Source: Climacteris rufus (lineage: Eukaryota; Chordata; Aves; Passeriformes; Climacteridae). Taken from it: DNA of 64,000 nt. The stretch covers positions 912,861 to 976,860 of the forward strand of contig VZRZ01004928.1 in assembly GCA_013398175.1 (NCBI GenBank). The letters run 5' to 3'. Made by a program: the position numbers and the translations under genes. Under the pieces are notes generated by a model. It was not told where the DNA came from. It searched no databases and saw only the letters and a list, made by a program, of their open reading frames with translations. Of this stretch, positions 52,785-64,000 are shown one piece after another; positions within the stretch are counted from its first letter, which is position 1; the number at the start of each line of letters is the position of its first letter.

Positions 52785-53384
52785 TGTGGTGTTGTAATGC
52801 CTCTGCGCGTGGCTTGCGACCGGCCCGTTCCCGCCATGCCAGGGCCGGGGGGCGCCGGTTCCTTCTTCCCGCCCCGCGCTGTGTTGGTCCTTTCCCCGCC
52901 CCCGCGCGGCCGCTGGGATGGCACAGCCCGACTGGCAGGGGCTGTCCCCGCCCACAGGAACAGCTCCTTGGTTCCCATGCCGGCTACTGACAGCTGGCTC
53001 ACTGGCCGGTGCCCCTGTCAATCATTGTGGTCCTCCGCAGTGATTGGCTCTCCCGACTGCCTTCCCCTCGCCCTGGTTTTATAACATGCCCCGGTCGCCA
53101 TTTTGTCTTCTCTTCTCCACAGCACATTGCAGGAATAAAACCTACTGGCGATCAGCGGAAAGAACCCTTCCTCGTTCTCTTTATTTCCCTGCATAAACTA
53201 AACCGCTGTACGTGAGCTAAGCCAAGATTCTGCGGGAGTTCTGATGCTCGGTTCGCCTCTGATTGGAGACTAGATAACGCCGGAGTCGCGTTATTTAGGC
53301 AAACGGGACTGACGCAAAAGCCTCTGCGTTACTCGTGCTTTCTACCCGTGGCAGTGTGGCTTACAGACTGCAGGAACTAAGAAA
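52785..53384 (+). mobile_element. CpG-dense LTR-like promoter element (solo LTR or intronic promoter)
   Basis: A sharp GC- and CpG-rich block stands in AT-rich intron. In plus orientation it shows GC boxes (52869-52910), an inverted CCAAT (53042-53047), a TATA box TTTATAA near 53077, a GCCATTTTG YY1-like site near the expected start, and AATAAA at 53134-53139, only about 55 nt beyond the TATA box. That layout is U3-R-U5 of an LTR. The element opens TGTGGTG and a TTACA near 53365 could be its end, but the 3' edge and target-site duplication are not clear. The alternative is a promoter for an antisense transcript in ARID1B. Confidence 0.5.
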
Positions 53385-54340
53385 ATACTCTTGTGCTGTT
53401 GCTTTTTAGGGGCCAGCTCTACCTGGTCATAAATGACTTACTGTCACTGGCAAAGAATGGCATGGTACTACCCCTAAGGTGCTACTTAAAATTAGCATTA
53501 AAAAGGACACAGTGAGAGAGATTTAGGTACTGGAAAAAACCTAAGCAGACAAAAATGTTATACAGGTCTAAAGAAATAACAGCAATTAAGAAACTGGGGA
53601 AGGTTTGACCCATGTACCAGAATACAAACCAAGTAAATCAAGTGAAATCATGTGGGTGGCATAAAAAAACCTGGTATCCAGAGCAAGCAGGCACAAGATT
53701 TCTTTACATTCAAGATACCTCAGATCTTATTTTTATTTTCCAGAAACCAACCCTACTAAAATATGCCCAGCTAGACTGGTGGTAGCATATATGAAACCTA
53801 CACTTGACACACACAAAGCATCTGACTAAGCAATACACCCTACAGGGTGATGGGTTGGTGAGCATGGGCAGCTGAGCTTGCAGCGTCAATCTCATTTAGG
53901 CAATGCAAATACTAATTCTCAATATTCCTGCCCAGTTAATAAGCAGGTAAAAGAAATAATAAAATACCTCCACTGCACCAATCTTTGGACTGCTCTGGTA
54001 TTATTACTAAGCGTGTCCCAAGCAGCATCACCGATGGGTGCAATATTTAGGTACTGTATACACTACACCTCTGCTAATATACCTGATACAGAACATTTAC
54101 GCTGACATGCAACTTGAACAACTGAAGAGTAGTAGCATAAAAAAAATGTAGTGAGATCACTGACATGGGACAAATTCAGAGGTTTATTCTTTAGCCTCTA
54201 AAAAGAAGGTTAATAATATTTTTGATAATACTTTATAAAAGCTAAAAAAAAATATTTTAAATTTATCAGTTCTTTCTCCAGTCATATCCTACTTTGTAAA
54301 AAAAGTTCCAAAATGTTTTTAAGAGAAAGTTCTTCTCTAA

Positions 54341-54415
54341 GAAAAAAGAGCAAATGTTTGCACACACATGATACAGTTTTTGGCAGACTTTCCTTCCTCA
54401 GACGTTCACTCTCTC
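54341..54415 (+). repeat. Local direct repeat, copy 2
   Basis: It shares about 55 bp with copy 1 at roughly 90% identity, including GAAAAAAGAGCAAATGTTTG and TTTTTGGCAGACTTTCCTT. It lacks the second 16-mer unit but then resumes with TTCACTCTCTC as in copy 1. Confidence 0.7.
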
Positions 54416-54929
54416 GGTTCTTCTGAGAATTGTTCTTCTTCTGATTAGAAGTTCTTCTAATGTTTCTCCATTAACCATGAAAAAAAGTAATCAAGTTTCT
54501 ACACTGAGCTCTTTTTTTCAGCTCACATAAAAACCCACATAAGCCCTGTCATCTTCTCCAGGTCCATCAGGGCACCACTAAAACCATCTAAAGTTCTCTG
54601 GGCTAGAGTAACAGTGACTTGATTTCCCTTTGGTATTTGGACAATTTATTTTCACGTTGGCATCTGCTAATATCTGCAGTACAACCACCACATTTCTTCA
54701 CACCCATTCAGTGAAGAATGTTTCTTAGCTTATATGAAACATCAGTAATGGAAAACATCACCATAGCAAAATTAGGACTTCCTGCAAAGATCACTGCAGT
54801 ATTTCTCATTTCCACAAAAAGATCAATGTTCTGTTTAAGAAAAAGTGCTGGACTGGTTTTATTTTTCTTTAAAATTATTTTCTTATTATGTTTTAGTATC
54901 TATCTTACAGTCTCCTCACTGTTTATTTG

Positions 54930-55050
54930 TCTGACTGCTTCTCTTCACAATGTGAATAGCTTTGGGGAAGATGGAAACTAATGACCTAGCTAAGGTTTTA
55001 ACCCAGACCCCCTAGTGTTTTACCAGCTGTGCTATTAGGTTAACTGGCTG
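54930..55050 (+). repeat. Possible MIR tail
   Basis: A phrase resembling gaacccag..ccctagtgttctaccagctgtgcta is visible around 54990-55035. It looks like the 3' part of a MIR but lacks the core, so this is tentative. Confidence 0.3.
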
Positions 55051-58000
55051 AATCTCCTCTGCTTCTCTCTCTGATATTACAAAACCCAGTCTATGTATAG
55101 CATGCAATAATGTTTAAATTTTTCCCACCCCTAAACCTCCCTCTGCTATTGCCTAGCCTTGAAATTCATATAATCTATCATTGATAAATTAGGATCTGGG
55201 GAAGGATCAGACAGATTACCCAGATGGTAGCTGAGGAAGAAATATCCAACCTTTCCTAATGCAAACCTTGCATAATGCTCTCTGATGCAAATTTTAAGTG
55301 CTATACTGAGGACAAAGAAGGAAAGACATTTGTGTAGATGTTCATGCACAGACTAAACAAAAAATACATTGCTCATCCACCATTTTATACACAATTTGTT
55401 ACCGTAACAGACCTAACATAAGATGCTTTTACTGTGGCGCTTGAAAAATCAGGGTCAGGGTGACTTGCAGTACAAAAGTGCCCACCCTGCCCTCCCAACT
55501 GCCCTGAAGGAATCCTGTATTTCAGTACATAGCTTGGGCTGCTGAAATTAATCTCAGCAACAACATGCAAAAAGGAGGAGGAGTCTGTCTGATTTGTAAA
55601 ATCAACATTTGTCTAAGTTTCCCTAATAACATGCATATTAAGGAAAATCATGGAGGAGAGCAAAGAAGGAACGTTTTTCAATGTGTAACATGCAAGGCCT
55701 GCAGAATTAATGGTCTAAATTTCAAGTTTGAAAAATTTACCCTCCCCAGAGACTGCTGTTCAAAGGTTCTTTGGATCAACTCAGATCTTCCTTTTCATGA
55801 AGCAAGTATATTGAATACCACAAGAAATATCTATACCTATATTCTGTGGACAAGACTAAAATACAGATGATGTGTCTTTTCTGTCTTGTACACATGCAAA
55901 ATAAATTATAATGTTTTTTCAAAAGCACAAAATCTGCATGTTGTCCTCAGTCCCAAACTGCCTTTGCCTCAGTCTTATTTTTACCGTGATTTATGATTTG
56001 ATTGATTTTTCCCTTCCTTGATTTGCAGCTGTTCCCTGATGAGTGTTTATTCTGCAGCCTTTTGGGTTCCTTTGGGATGGTAGGAATTATCCAGTGTTAG
56101 CTATTAAAGTATACATCACATAGATTTCAACTCACTGTCCTATATATTAACTTAAAAAGACATGAAGGGTCTTAGATCAGAGGTTGTTCATCTTTACAGA
56201 AACTTCATAAAAAGGTTAACTTAGGTATTGAGGGAGCAGAGCGTTCTGAAGACAATGGTGCTCTTGAACAAGCAAACCACAGGCAGCTCCCAGTGCACTG
56301 GCCATCATGGGAAGCTCTCCCAGGGACAGGGATCATACCCATTAACTTCACATCAAGCCTGGTGACAGCAACATTGACTGTCACTTTGTCAAGTTCTTCA
56401 TCAGTAACTGCTGTGGCTTATCTTGCTCCCTGAGCCCAGAGGCAGGGAATGTGACTGCTGCCTAATGAAGTCAGTGAAAACTTTTCTATTGAGAAGTCTC
56501 TCTGCTGGCAAATACATAAACTCTCTCAGAATAAGTCAATTCTGCTCTCTAATTTCAAAAACAGAACCCCCAATTTAGTTTAAAAAATGTAATAAAGATT
56601 CATCTCCAAGTATAACAAGATTTAACAGCAGCAAGAAGAGCGCAATGACCAGCTGCTAGTATACAAAATTTATTTGTTGAGACCTAACTCTGAGTTTTGA
56701 TTGTATAGATATTATTACCTACTTCAAATCCTAATTCTGCAGTTTTGCTGTCTCCCAGCATGGCTTATCACATGTAAATCATACTCTTTCCTCCTTTGAT
56801 TCTTCTTGCAGATAGCCAATACTGCTGTATATTTAGTGTAGGTCACAACTAATCAGATCAACCTAAAGCTGAGACTGGCTGGTGTATATTTGAAATCCAA
56901 GCAGAGTCTGAAACCAGCAGCCTGAAATGACAATTGATTTCTTTAAGAATTAATCTGTTTTGGCAGAGTAACATAATTTCTCATACTTTTGGGCCAGAAA
57001 AGCAGGTCTTCCTGAAACACTTGAGCGACAAACAGACACAAAACTATTCACTCCACAGCTCAGAGAGAAAAACAGTAACTTTTCATCCAAGCAATTTTGA
57101 TTACTAATCAAAGTAGACATATTGTAAGCTTTTTTGCTGTGCACTGTTAATCAAAATAGCAAAGAAAAATAGCGTGTACACATTTAAAAAATCTGTTCAT
57201 CACACTGACACTACATTTCAGAGCACTTCCACTTTTACAATCAAATTAAAAATACAGAGGTAAAAACAGATGATGGCCTGATCTCTTCTAAAGACTGTTG
57301 ATAAATTTAGCACTCACTAAGTTGAGAAACTAATGTAGCTCCTTGAGTCACCAAAGCAGCTTAGCACACAGCTCTACTGCCTGGCATTGCCTTCCCATAC
57401 AGATCTGCTCTGTGTACTCCCATGCATCATGTTCCTACTTCATCACGCGACTTGAGATGAAAAAGGTATGTTTTACAGAGCTAGTGTGACAGTTTCAACT
57501 GAAACATGCTTTTCCTCCTTGTATGATGCACTTTTTCTGCTTGTTGAGGGCATGATTCCTCTAACCCCAGATTTCTGGGCATGAAGATTTCCTCCCAGCC
57601 TGGCAGAGTGTTCCTGCATACCAGACAGAGCTCAGCTCCCCTGCACTGACCCACTTGGAGAACACTATGTGCAGAAGAGGCACTTGAACATACCTGTGGC
57701 TTTGCACTCTATGCATGTCTCAAGCATCTTTCCTTAAGAGCCTGAAACACTTCAGTCTACATCAAGTAAACTTATTACCAAGTCTGATTTAACCTTAAGT
57801 GGTGTCATCGTTAACATGGCAAGCAGAAGAATTTTAATGACAAGAATCATTTTATTCTCGAGCTCCTCAGTGCTCTGAATAGATCCCAAATCCCCAAATG
57901 AGAGCAAAAAACGTATTCTCAGGGAAAAAGTCTTTTTAAGATCTGAAAGAAAACTACAGTATCTTTTTTGTTGCAATAAGAATTCTTTGATCTATTTTCT

Positions 58001-61000
58001 TCCTTCTGGTTTCTCTTTTTAAGAAGAAAATAGATTTCAGGGAAAAGAATCTCTGCCAACAAATGTCAATATTAAGCCATAAATCTGATCAGGAATTTTA
58101 GGTGCAAAACACCTGATTGGTATTCTGTGTCTTCCACACAAGCAAAAACATTTATATTTTGTTAGAAGAAAATACATGACAGTGGAATTTATGTGATGAC
58201 TGTGTACAAATAAGCATGCCCAGAAAACAGTTAAAGGGGAGAAAAATACCTGTATGAAATCTAATGGGCAAATTAGGAAATTTTAGTTACAGGAATTCAG
58301 TTGCTACTTAGTGTTTATAGGGAAGCACAAAGAGAACATCAAAATGCCTGATCACATCCCATCTGTTACTACCTCTCGCTGGGTAACATCTTGACTGCCA
58401 AAAAAGCTATTTAAATTTACTACATTGCAGCTACTGATAAATATCACTTCTGTGAAGATCTAATACTAAATAAAGACAAGATCTGAGGATAAACCTTACA
58501 AGCAGTAGTGTCAAAAAGATCCAAATTTTGCTTAGTGTAACAACTGTAATCTTATGAGCGTGCGGTTTCTTATTCCTTGTCCCTGTCTGTGATATGTTTT
58601 TAACAGAGCACACAACTGTGCAACTCCTCAAAAGCTGGATGTCATCCACAGGAAGAAATAAAGGTAGAACAGAAAGAATGACATAAAAAAGAAAAAAATG
58701 AAAAGGTATTAGGAGAAGGTGATGGAGAAGGCGGCAACTTCTATTCAACAATTTTGGAGGTGATTACTCCAGGCACTGTCCACATAGATCTGACAGGCAC
58801 AGAATGCTGCCATGAAACTGCCTCCAGCAATGGAATACATTTTCCAGCACATCACAGCAGCTGCAACAGCATCAATTCTGCTTGCAATCCATGTCCAAAA
58901 AGAAAAGTTCTCAGTGGTCCTATTTCAGCATATCTCAAGGACTAATTAAATCCTCATTACTATCTTCTAATTATTCCAGTGCTCTGGGATTTCACTCAGT
59001 AAGTCCCCAATGGTGCATTAGATGAAAAGGGTTAAATAACCTGTGTTGATTTTGAGACTCCAGATCTATTTCAGACCTTTAGCATATCATCAGCATTATC
59101 ATGAATATTTAACTACGTACCGCTGTGAAAATTATAAGGGGAAAACAATTAAAGATTTTTTAAAAATTAATTCTGACCCATATACATTTGCACTAATAAA
59201 TAAGGCTTCTTTAAGTATCCCCATTATGAGAGTGCTTGCTAGAGTAATAACGTGAAGTCATTAACTGTTTTCATTAAACTCAATGGTTTTCAGGAGCTCC
59301 CAATTCACTATTTTAATATAAGACTGAAACCTGACATGTACATATCCAACTGCATAAGCATGAAAATACTACTTAAAAGCAGCTAAGTTTTCTCAGCTTT
59401 TTCAAAATTAGATGAGGAACCATTCATTCCTGAAGGGGTAAAAGTGCCTATTTCAACCTTATTGTGACACATATTCTCCTAATAGTGCTTGCACAGGTGA
59501 GTACTCATATAAGCAGATGGAAATCCCCATTAGTTTACAAAAGTAAGAATGGGAGTATAAGCTAATGGCCAGGATAAAGGTTTCTTTATCATGCTGCAGC
59601 TTCAGGGAGCTAATTTAGGGAATCAGCTGGGATGTGGTGGGTTTCTATTCGATCCTTAGAAGTAACTTCTTACTCATTGAGCAGTTCTGGCTACTAAGGA
59701 CATCCTGAAAGTACAGCTTCCAAAACCCAAACAAATAAGTAGATACCGCTGAATATAGGGAACTCAAGCCACTGTGTGCCTCAACTATTTGCTGAATGAT
59801 TACGACAGCTGAGGTATTACTGCTGCCCAACCTCTGGGGCTGATGCAACGAAAGTTTATAAAGAACTTTGACTTCAATAAACACAAAAAATCAAACCTCT
59901 ACTTTTGATCACATAAAGAAAAGTCTGGAATAGGTCTATCAGAAATGGAGAGCAAAATGCACATTCTCCTTCCTCCTGAAAACATAGCAACTTTCAATGA
60001 CTACCTCAATTAGTCACGACTACACTGTTGTTATGGTAGTCCCGAGGAACGGCAATTGTTGCGATTCAGTTAAAGCAGTTAAACACACATGGAGGTGAGT
60101 GGCTGTGTCCACTCTTGCTTCTTCAAGAGGCTTCTGACAGCAGCCTGTCTCCAGAGCTGTCCGGCTCCAACAGTCCATTAGAGTGTATGGGACTTACTTG
60201 AAGCCCCAGTGCTTTCAAGGTCATGTGAGCTAAGGAATAGGTTATGTACATAAAAGTAAAGGCAACTTCTTGTTTCCTAGGTAGACAATGTGTGTTGGTA
60301 GAATTAAAACCATTTCACTGATCGGGCATCAAACAACAGTGGCCAGTTACCAGTTGTGGGACAAGAACACAAGTGCCTAGAAGAGCAGGCTACATTTACA
60401 CTAAGCAGGTACAAATATTCTACAGCTCGAGCAGGACATGCAAAATTTTAGAATTATTTTTAAAAAGTAAGCATTTTTATGCTTATTACAAAAAGTATGA
60501 AATAAGCTATATAAAAAGAAAGCTGAAGAGCACGCAATCCCCCAAGAAATTTCTATTACTGTATATATGTGCAACATTAATACTCCCCTACTTTCACACA
60601 CAGAATGTACATGTAAAAATATGGTCACTGCTTCATGCTGCATTGTATGACAGGGGATGTATTGCCTTAGGCAAGTAAATACAAAAATGCCAGCTGGGTG
60701 CTGAGTAACCATGGAAAGCAGGGTAAAATATCATCAAATACTTTAACAATAAAATAAGTAAGTGTAAACTTAATGGTTCAAGGTAGTGGTTTAGCATCCA
60801 AAAGTGCTACAGCTCACACTCCATCTGTCACTCAAACTTCATGATAGCTGGTAAATAACATTTTTTTTCAAGTATTGAGAGCAGAGGATTCTGCTCAAGC
60901 AATGATTAGTAGTCTTTTGTTCATCCAACTTTCTCCCTAAACAAGGAAAAAAATGCTATACAAAGTGTGAAAAACATTACCTTATCCCATGGAGTATCTC

Positions 61001-62551
61001 TAGGGTTTTTATTTTCATTTTCCTTTAATTTTTTTTTCTTTTTTTGGGGCAGAAAGTGTATCAGTAAGCTGAGAGTTTAAATTACTGTAACAGATGCCCA
61101 AGGATCAGGTGTCCTTAGCAGCAACGATTTTCTGCTCAGGTTTTTATCACTGAATGACAAGCACCTTCCCTTTGAGTCCCCATCATTCCCCCTCCTTCCT
61201 TTCTTCAAGTTCTGTGGAAAGCAGTTCAAGCAAGCAAAGGAATCAACTAATGTAACAGCCTTTTTAAAAGGTGAAGTTTTCCATTTCAAAGGAGCCTCTA
61301 ATCAATGACAGGGCACAAAAGGGAATGCACGCATGTTTATGCGCGTACAGCACAGACTTTAGAGAAGCTTTGGGGAACATGTTCTGCAGAATCAATATGA
61401 CCTAGCTAGTTACAAATTTTGAATCTCCTGCATGAAACAAATGGACTTCTTGTACCAGCTGGATCACACGGATCATGCATATTACACCAGATTTTGCATA
61501 GGAAGTGTGCAAAACCCACAACATTCCCAAACACATTTTCTCCAAGAATGTACCCACAATTCTCACTGCAGAGACAAAAAACCAAACTGAATCAGTCTGT
61601 AAATTTTAACTTCTCTCACTGTTACTTACTTGTTTGACTTCTCAATTATGGCAGCTGTCTTCTGTTTTACTTCTGAATACCCCTCTGCCTCTCCCGACCA
61701 CACAATGAACTCCAGTTCTGTTCTACAGCAGAACAGAGAGGTTTGGCCTTTCCAGCTCTGCCAGAACTGCCTAACTTGCCCCCCAAAGCCAGGTGAGGAA
61801 CACACACTGCAGAAATAATCATTACTGGGCAGTATAACATATGCCAAGACCCAGTTATGCCAGGGAATGCACACATCTTTCTGAGATGTTCAGGTCTTCA
61901 AGCCTCAGTCTGATCCATTCTTGCTGCCTTGTAACACTTGTATCCCACAAAGCATCATATATTTGTATTGGGTACTGAGGCCACTCTTTTTTCACCAAAC
62001 ATGTACACTATTCTGATTTTTTTAAGGGAAAATAAGTCCCCTGCACTAACAACTGAGTATAAAGAATGACTGAGAAGGAAACAAAACAAACGAGCATGGA
62101 ATTCTGTATTTCATGTTCTCATTAATCAGCATTCCTGGAGGAGGGGACATTCAACCCAGAAAAATAGCAAAAATTAAGACTCTCTGCTCTTCTTTGTGAG
62201 TCCTCTTAGCTCCTCCTGGATGCTATCCCAGAAATTTGTCATTCTGTGAGTTCAACTTGTTTCACTGTGAGAAAACTTCTAGTATTTATGGTATCCCCAT
62301 ATGGTGCTACTTGAGATATTTCTGGAAGCAAGACATTTTAGGAGGGGCATTTCATAAATAACTCCATGTTTATCACAGTTATCATGTGTCTGTTTTGCAA
62401 GCTTGTCACTGGCACATGTTAACCACTGCATGGACAGGATGCCCAGTTTACAGCAGTGGATCACATATATGGCCACGAAATAAAGCTGTGACAACTATCT
62501 TCCATGAGCTATGGAGAAAAGAGGTGAAAGGAAAAAGGGCTCAAAGTTTAT

Positions 62552-62587
62552 AAAAGGTAACATTAATTTAAAAGGTAACATTAATTT
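62552..62587 (+). repeat. Perfect 18 bp tandem duplication
   Basis: AAAAGGTAACATTAATTT occurs twice head to tail, with no mismatch, suggesting a recent slippage or microhomology event. Confidence 0.9.
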
Positions 62588-63154
62588 AAAAATGTTCTGT
62601 TTATTTTTGGGAGCACACATTAGGAAGCATCCTTTTAGAACAGTGCCGTTGCCTGCAAGGTTGTCCCTTGGAAGATTTCCAAATGTTTGAACCATCTGAC
62701 CTAAGTATTTGATTTACCTTTATATTTAAAGATACTTTTATCCTAGAACTGGCTAGAGGACTATCATGTCCTCATAAAGATGAGAATTTGAAGAACAGTA
62801 GCAAAACTGTAGTGCTCATAGGTAGCACTCCTTCTCTACATCTTAATTCCAAGACAGACAACAAAAAGTTGTATTCTCTAGGACATGACTCAAGTATTTA
62901 CAGAAACTGCCTTTATACCCTGGGCATTCACTGTATTTTGAGAAAATCTTGTTTTCAATTATAGTTTGGAAAAACCTGCTATTCAGTTGCTCTTTCCCCA
63001 GAGAAGGAAACCCCCCAAGCCTTTTACAATGAAGACTGTCATTATTTTCCCTGGGAAAAGAAAAGAAATACCAGGAAATCTCACATCGCTAATGTACAAC
63101 TTAAATGAAGGCCGCATTTGGCACCAACTAAAATAGCCCCAACACCTAACAAAC

Positions 63155-63244
63155 CTCGGTCCTGTGGCATTGGTGACTGGCTCAAGGCAGGGTGGGAGCT
63201 GGATTCTGACTGGCTGCCAGGAGGCTGCGGTGGCATCTGACTGC
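63155..63244 (-). CDS. ARID1B: ARID1B exon A (90 nt, low-complexity region)
   Basis: This is the first exon of the window in transcript order. It follows a TTACAG acceptor and supplies 2 bases, 29 codons and 1 base. It encodes a disordered Ser/Pro/Gln-rich stretch that includes MPPQPPGSQSESSSHPAL and ends in MPQDR plus the first G of a glycine codon. The same segment precedes GFMAG in ARID1B of other vertebrates. There is no folded domain; this part of ARID1 proteins is low-complexity and implicated in multivalent contacts and condensates (family knowledge). The donor is G|GTTTGT, which is weak at positions +3 and +4. Phase 1 at its end fits exon B, which starts with GT. The preceding exon is not in the window. 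Confidence 0.93.
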
Positions 63245-64000
63245 CTGTAACACACAGAGAGAAAGGGAAAACAGACTTGCTTTTAGCATTTCAATGCACA
63301 TAACCAAGCATTGCTGCGTTTTTCAACCACTCAACATCAAAGAAAGTACCAGCTGTATACGGTAAAGACAGAACTCAACAGGTCTAGCTTTTTTCATACT
63401 TTTTACTTTTTGTTTCTTTTATATTTTGAAACCCATGGAGGAAACATGCACTAACATATTTAGTAACAGGCATGGCAAAATGTTCAATTTCGCACTGAGC
63501 GAGTTCCCAACCTCACCAACATGATCCAATTTATAGCTGTAAGTCTCCTGACACATATTTCTGTTAGAGAGTTTAACAAAATCCAAGTCTGCTGAACAAT
63601 AGGGCTCATCCTGCCGAGCTTAAACTGGCCTCCAGCCAGGCAGACATGGACTGCTGCCAACAATATTACCAATGAAAAATTCAGTCAATACAAAAATGAC
63701 TAACAACAACAGTTTAAAAAGTATTTCAATGAATCAGTGGTTTTAATATTCTTTGAATGTCCATGTAGAATATGGGAATAAAGAATAATATGCAGGCACA
63801 CATGGTGAAAGTGAAGCATGTTTGAAAGACATCAGACAGAAAAGGGCTATTTTATTATTCAAATAAAAGCAAAGGGAAGTTATTTATTAAAATAACTAAA
63901 ATAATTAGCCAGAATAGACACATCCATTTTTATGACCTTGATCAAAAGACATCCATTTCTGTCTACCCACCCTAACAAGAACAGCACTCACACTGCTGTC
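63245..64000 (-). other. ARID1B: ARID1B intron before exon A (3' part only)
   Basis: This is the end of the intron feeding exon A. The acceptor is a TTACAG preceded by a C/T-rich stretch (rc of the sequence at 63246-63290). No upstream exon of ARID1B is recognisable before the window ends. Confidence 0.8.

Larger units (their letters stand above)
46996..63154 (-). other. ARID1B: ARID1B intron between exons A and B (16,159 bp)
   Basis: The intron contains two CpG-dense patches (47940-48215 and 52785-53384), a pair of related direct repeats (52184-52240 and 54341-54395), a possible MIR tail (about 54930-55050) and an 18 bp tandem duplication (62552-62587). A 198-codon plus-strand open frame lies at 49915-50511. 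The remainder is AT-rich intron in which I see nothing specific. Confidence 0.8.
1..64000 (-). other. ARID1B: ARID1B gene body, internal part (8 exons, 7 complete introns)
   Basis: The whole window lies inside one minus-strand gene. Eight exons with AG/GT borders give a continuous frame of 475 whole codons plus split end codons. Peptides such as GFMAGIQRNPQMSQYGPQQ, QMHGQGPSQPC and LPLPLKADGKEEG are diagnostic of ARID1B. The paralogue ARID1A differs at these sites, for example in the region before the ARID. The protein is the ARID subunit of the canonical BAF (SWI/SNF) remodelling complex, acts in the nucleus and is mutually exclusive with ARID1A. Human haploinsufficiency causes Coffin-Siris syndrome (established knowledge). 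The first exon with its homopolymer runs and the C-terminal core-binding region are outside the window. Assignment to ARID1B is very secure; the bird species is not determined. Confidence 0.96.

Noticed and set aside
52706..53084. Overlapping long frames on both strands
   Set aside because: High GC removes stops in all frames of the CpG-dense element; there is no protein similarity.
60020..60065. A phrase like ancient CR1-L3/amniote repeat (TGTTATGGTAGTCCCGAGGA)
   Set aside because: The match is too short and from memory only.
3438..63244. Assignment to ARID1A instead of ARID1B
   Set aside because: Exons A to E carry ARID1B-specific sequence, and the ARID has MEERG and FRLYVCV where ARID1A has different residues.
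63960..64000. A GTGAGT on the minus strand at the window edge as the donor of the preceding ARID1B exon
   Set aside because: The sequence before it does not encode the expected Ser/Pro-rich end, and too little is visible.
1..64000. tRNA, rRNA, CRISPR arrays, operons or bacterial systems
   Set aside because: No cloverleaf with A and B boxes, no regularly spaced repeats and no compact gene arrangement were seen; the window is vertebrate intron and exon.

Overview
The window is vertebrate nuclear DNA, most likely from a bird. It carries eight consecutive internal coding exons of ARID1B (a.k.a. BAF250B), all on the minus strand, so transcription runs from high to low coordinates. The bird call rests on CR1 LINE 3' fragments, avian-type LTRs, small introns for this locus, and protein segments that stay very close to ARID1B of other amniotes. 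The exons supply 1,428 coding bases that join without a frame break. They begin with two bases of a split glycine codon at 63244 and end with the first base of a split codon at 3438. The start codon, the poly-His/Gln/Gly N-terminus and the C-terminal BAF250_C/armadillo-like region lie outside the window.

In transcript order the exons are: A 63155-63244, B 46816-46995, C 39390-39717, D 21551 (or 21557)-21702, E 14054-14163, F 13153-13311, G 7013-7222, H 3438-3642. Exons A to F encode the disordered Gln/Pro/Ser/Gly/Met-rich region. Exon F is a frame-neutral 53-codon Ser/Pro-rich segment that can be skipped. Exons G and H carry the ARID DNA-binding domain, split after a Leu-Ala-Gln. The product is the ARID subunit of the canonical BAF (SWI/SNF) chromatin remodeller in the nucleus, mutually exclusive with ARID1A.

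The rest, about 97.8% of the window, is intron. It contains two CR1 fragments (25478-26283 and 39838-40054), two probable solo LTRs (44322-44990 and about 52785-53384), two or three MIR-type ancient SINE relics, AT and homopolymer microsatellites, two assembly gaps inside homopolymers, and two CpG-dense patches. No tRNA, rRNA, CRISPR array, operon or independent protein gene could be supported.

I found no sign of a new biological system. The observations most worth checking are: a tandem splice donor that would add Gly-Asn in exon D; the skippable exon F just before the ARID; a CpG-rich, TATA-containing intronic element that looks like a solo LTR or antisense promoter; a duplicated segment about 2.1 kb apart around that element; and a C-rich, potential quadruplex-forming pyrimidine tract at the ARID exon acceptor.
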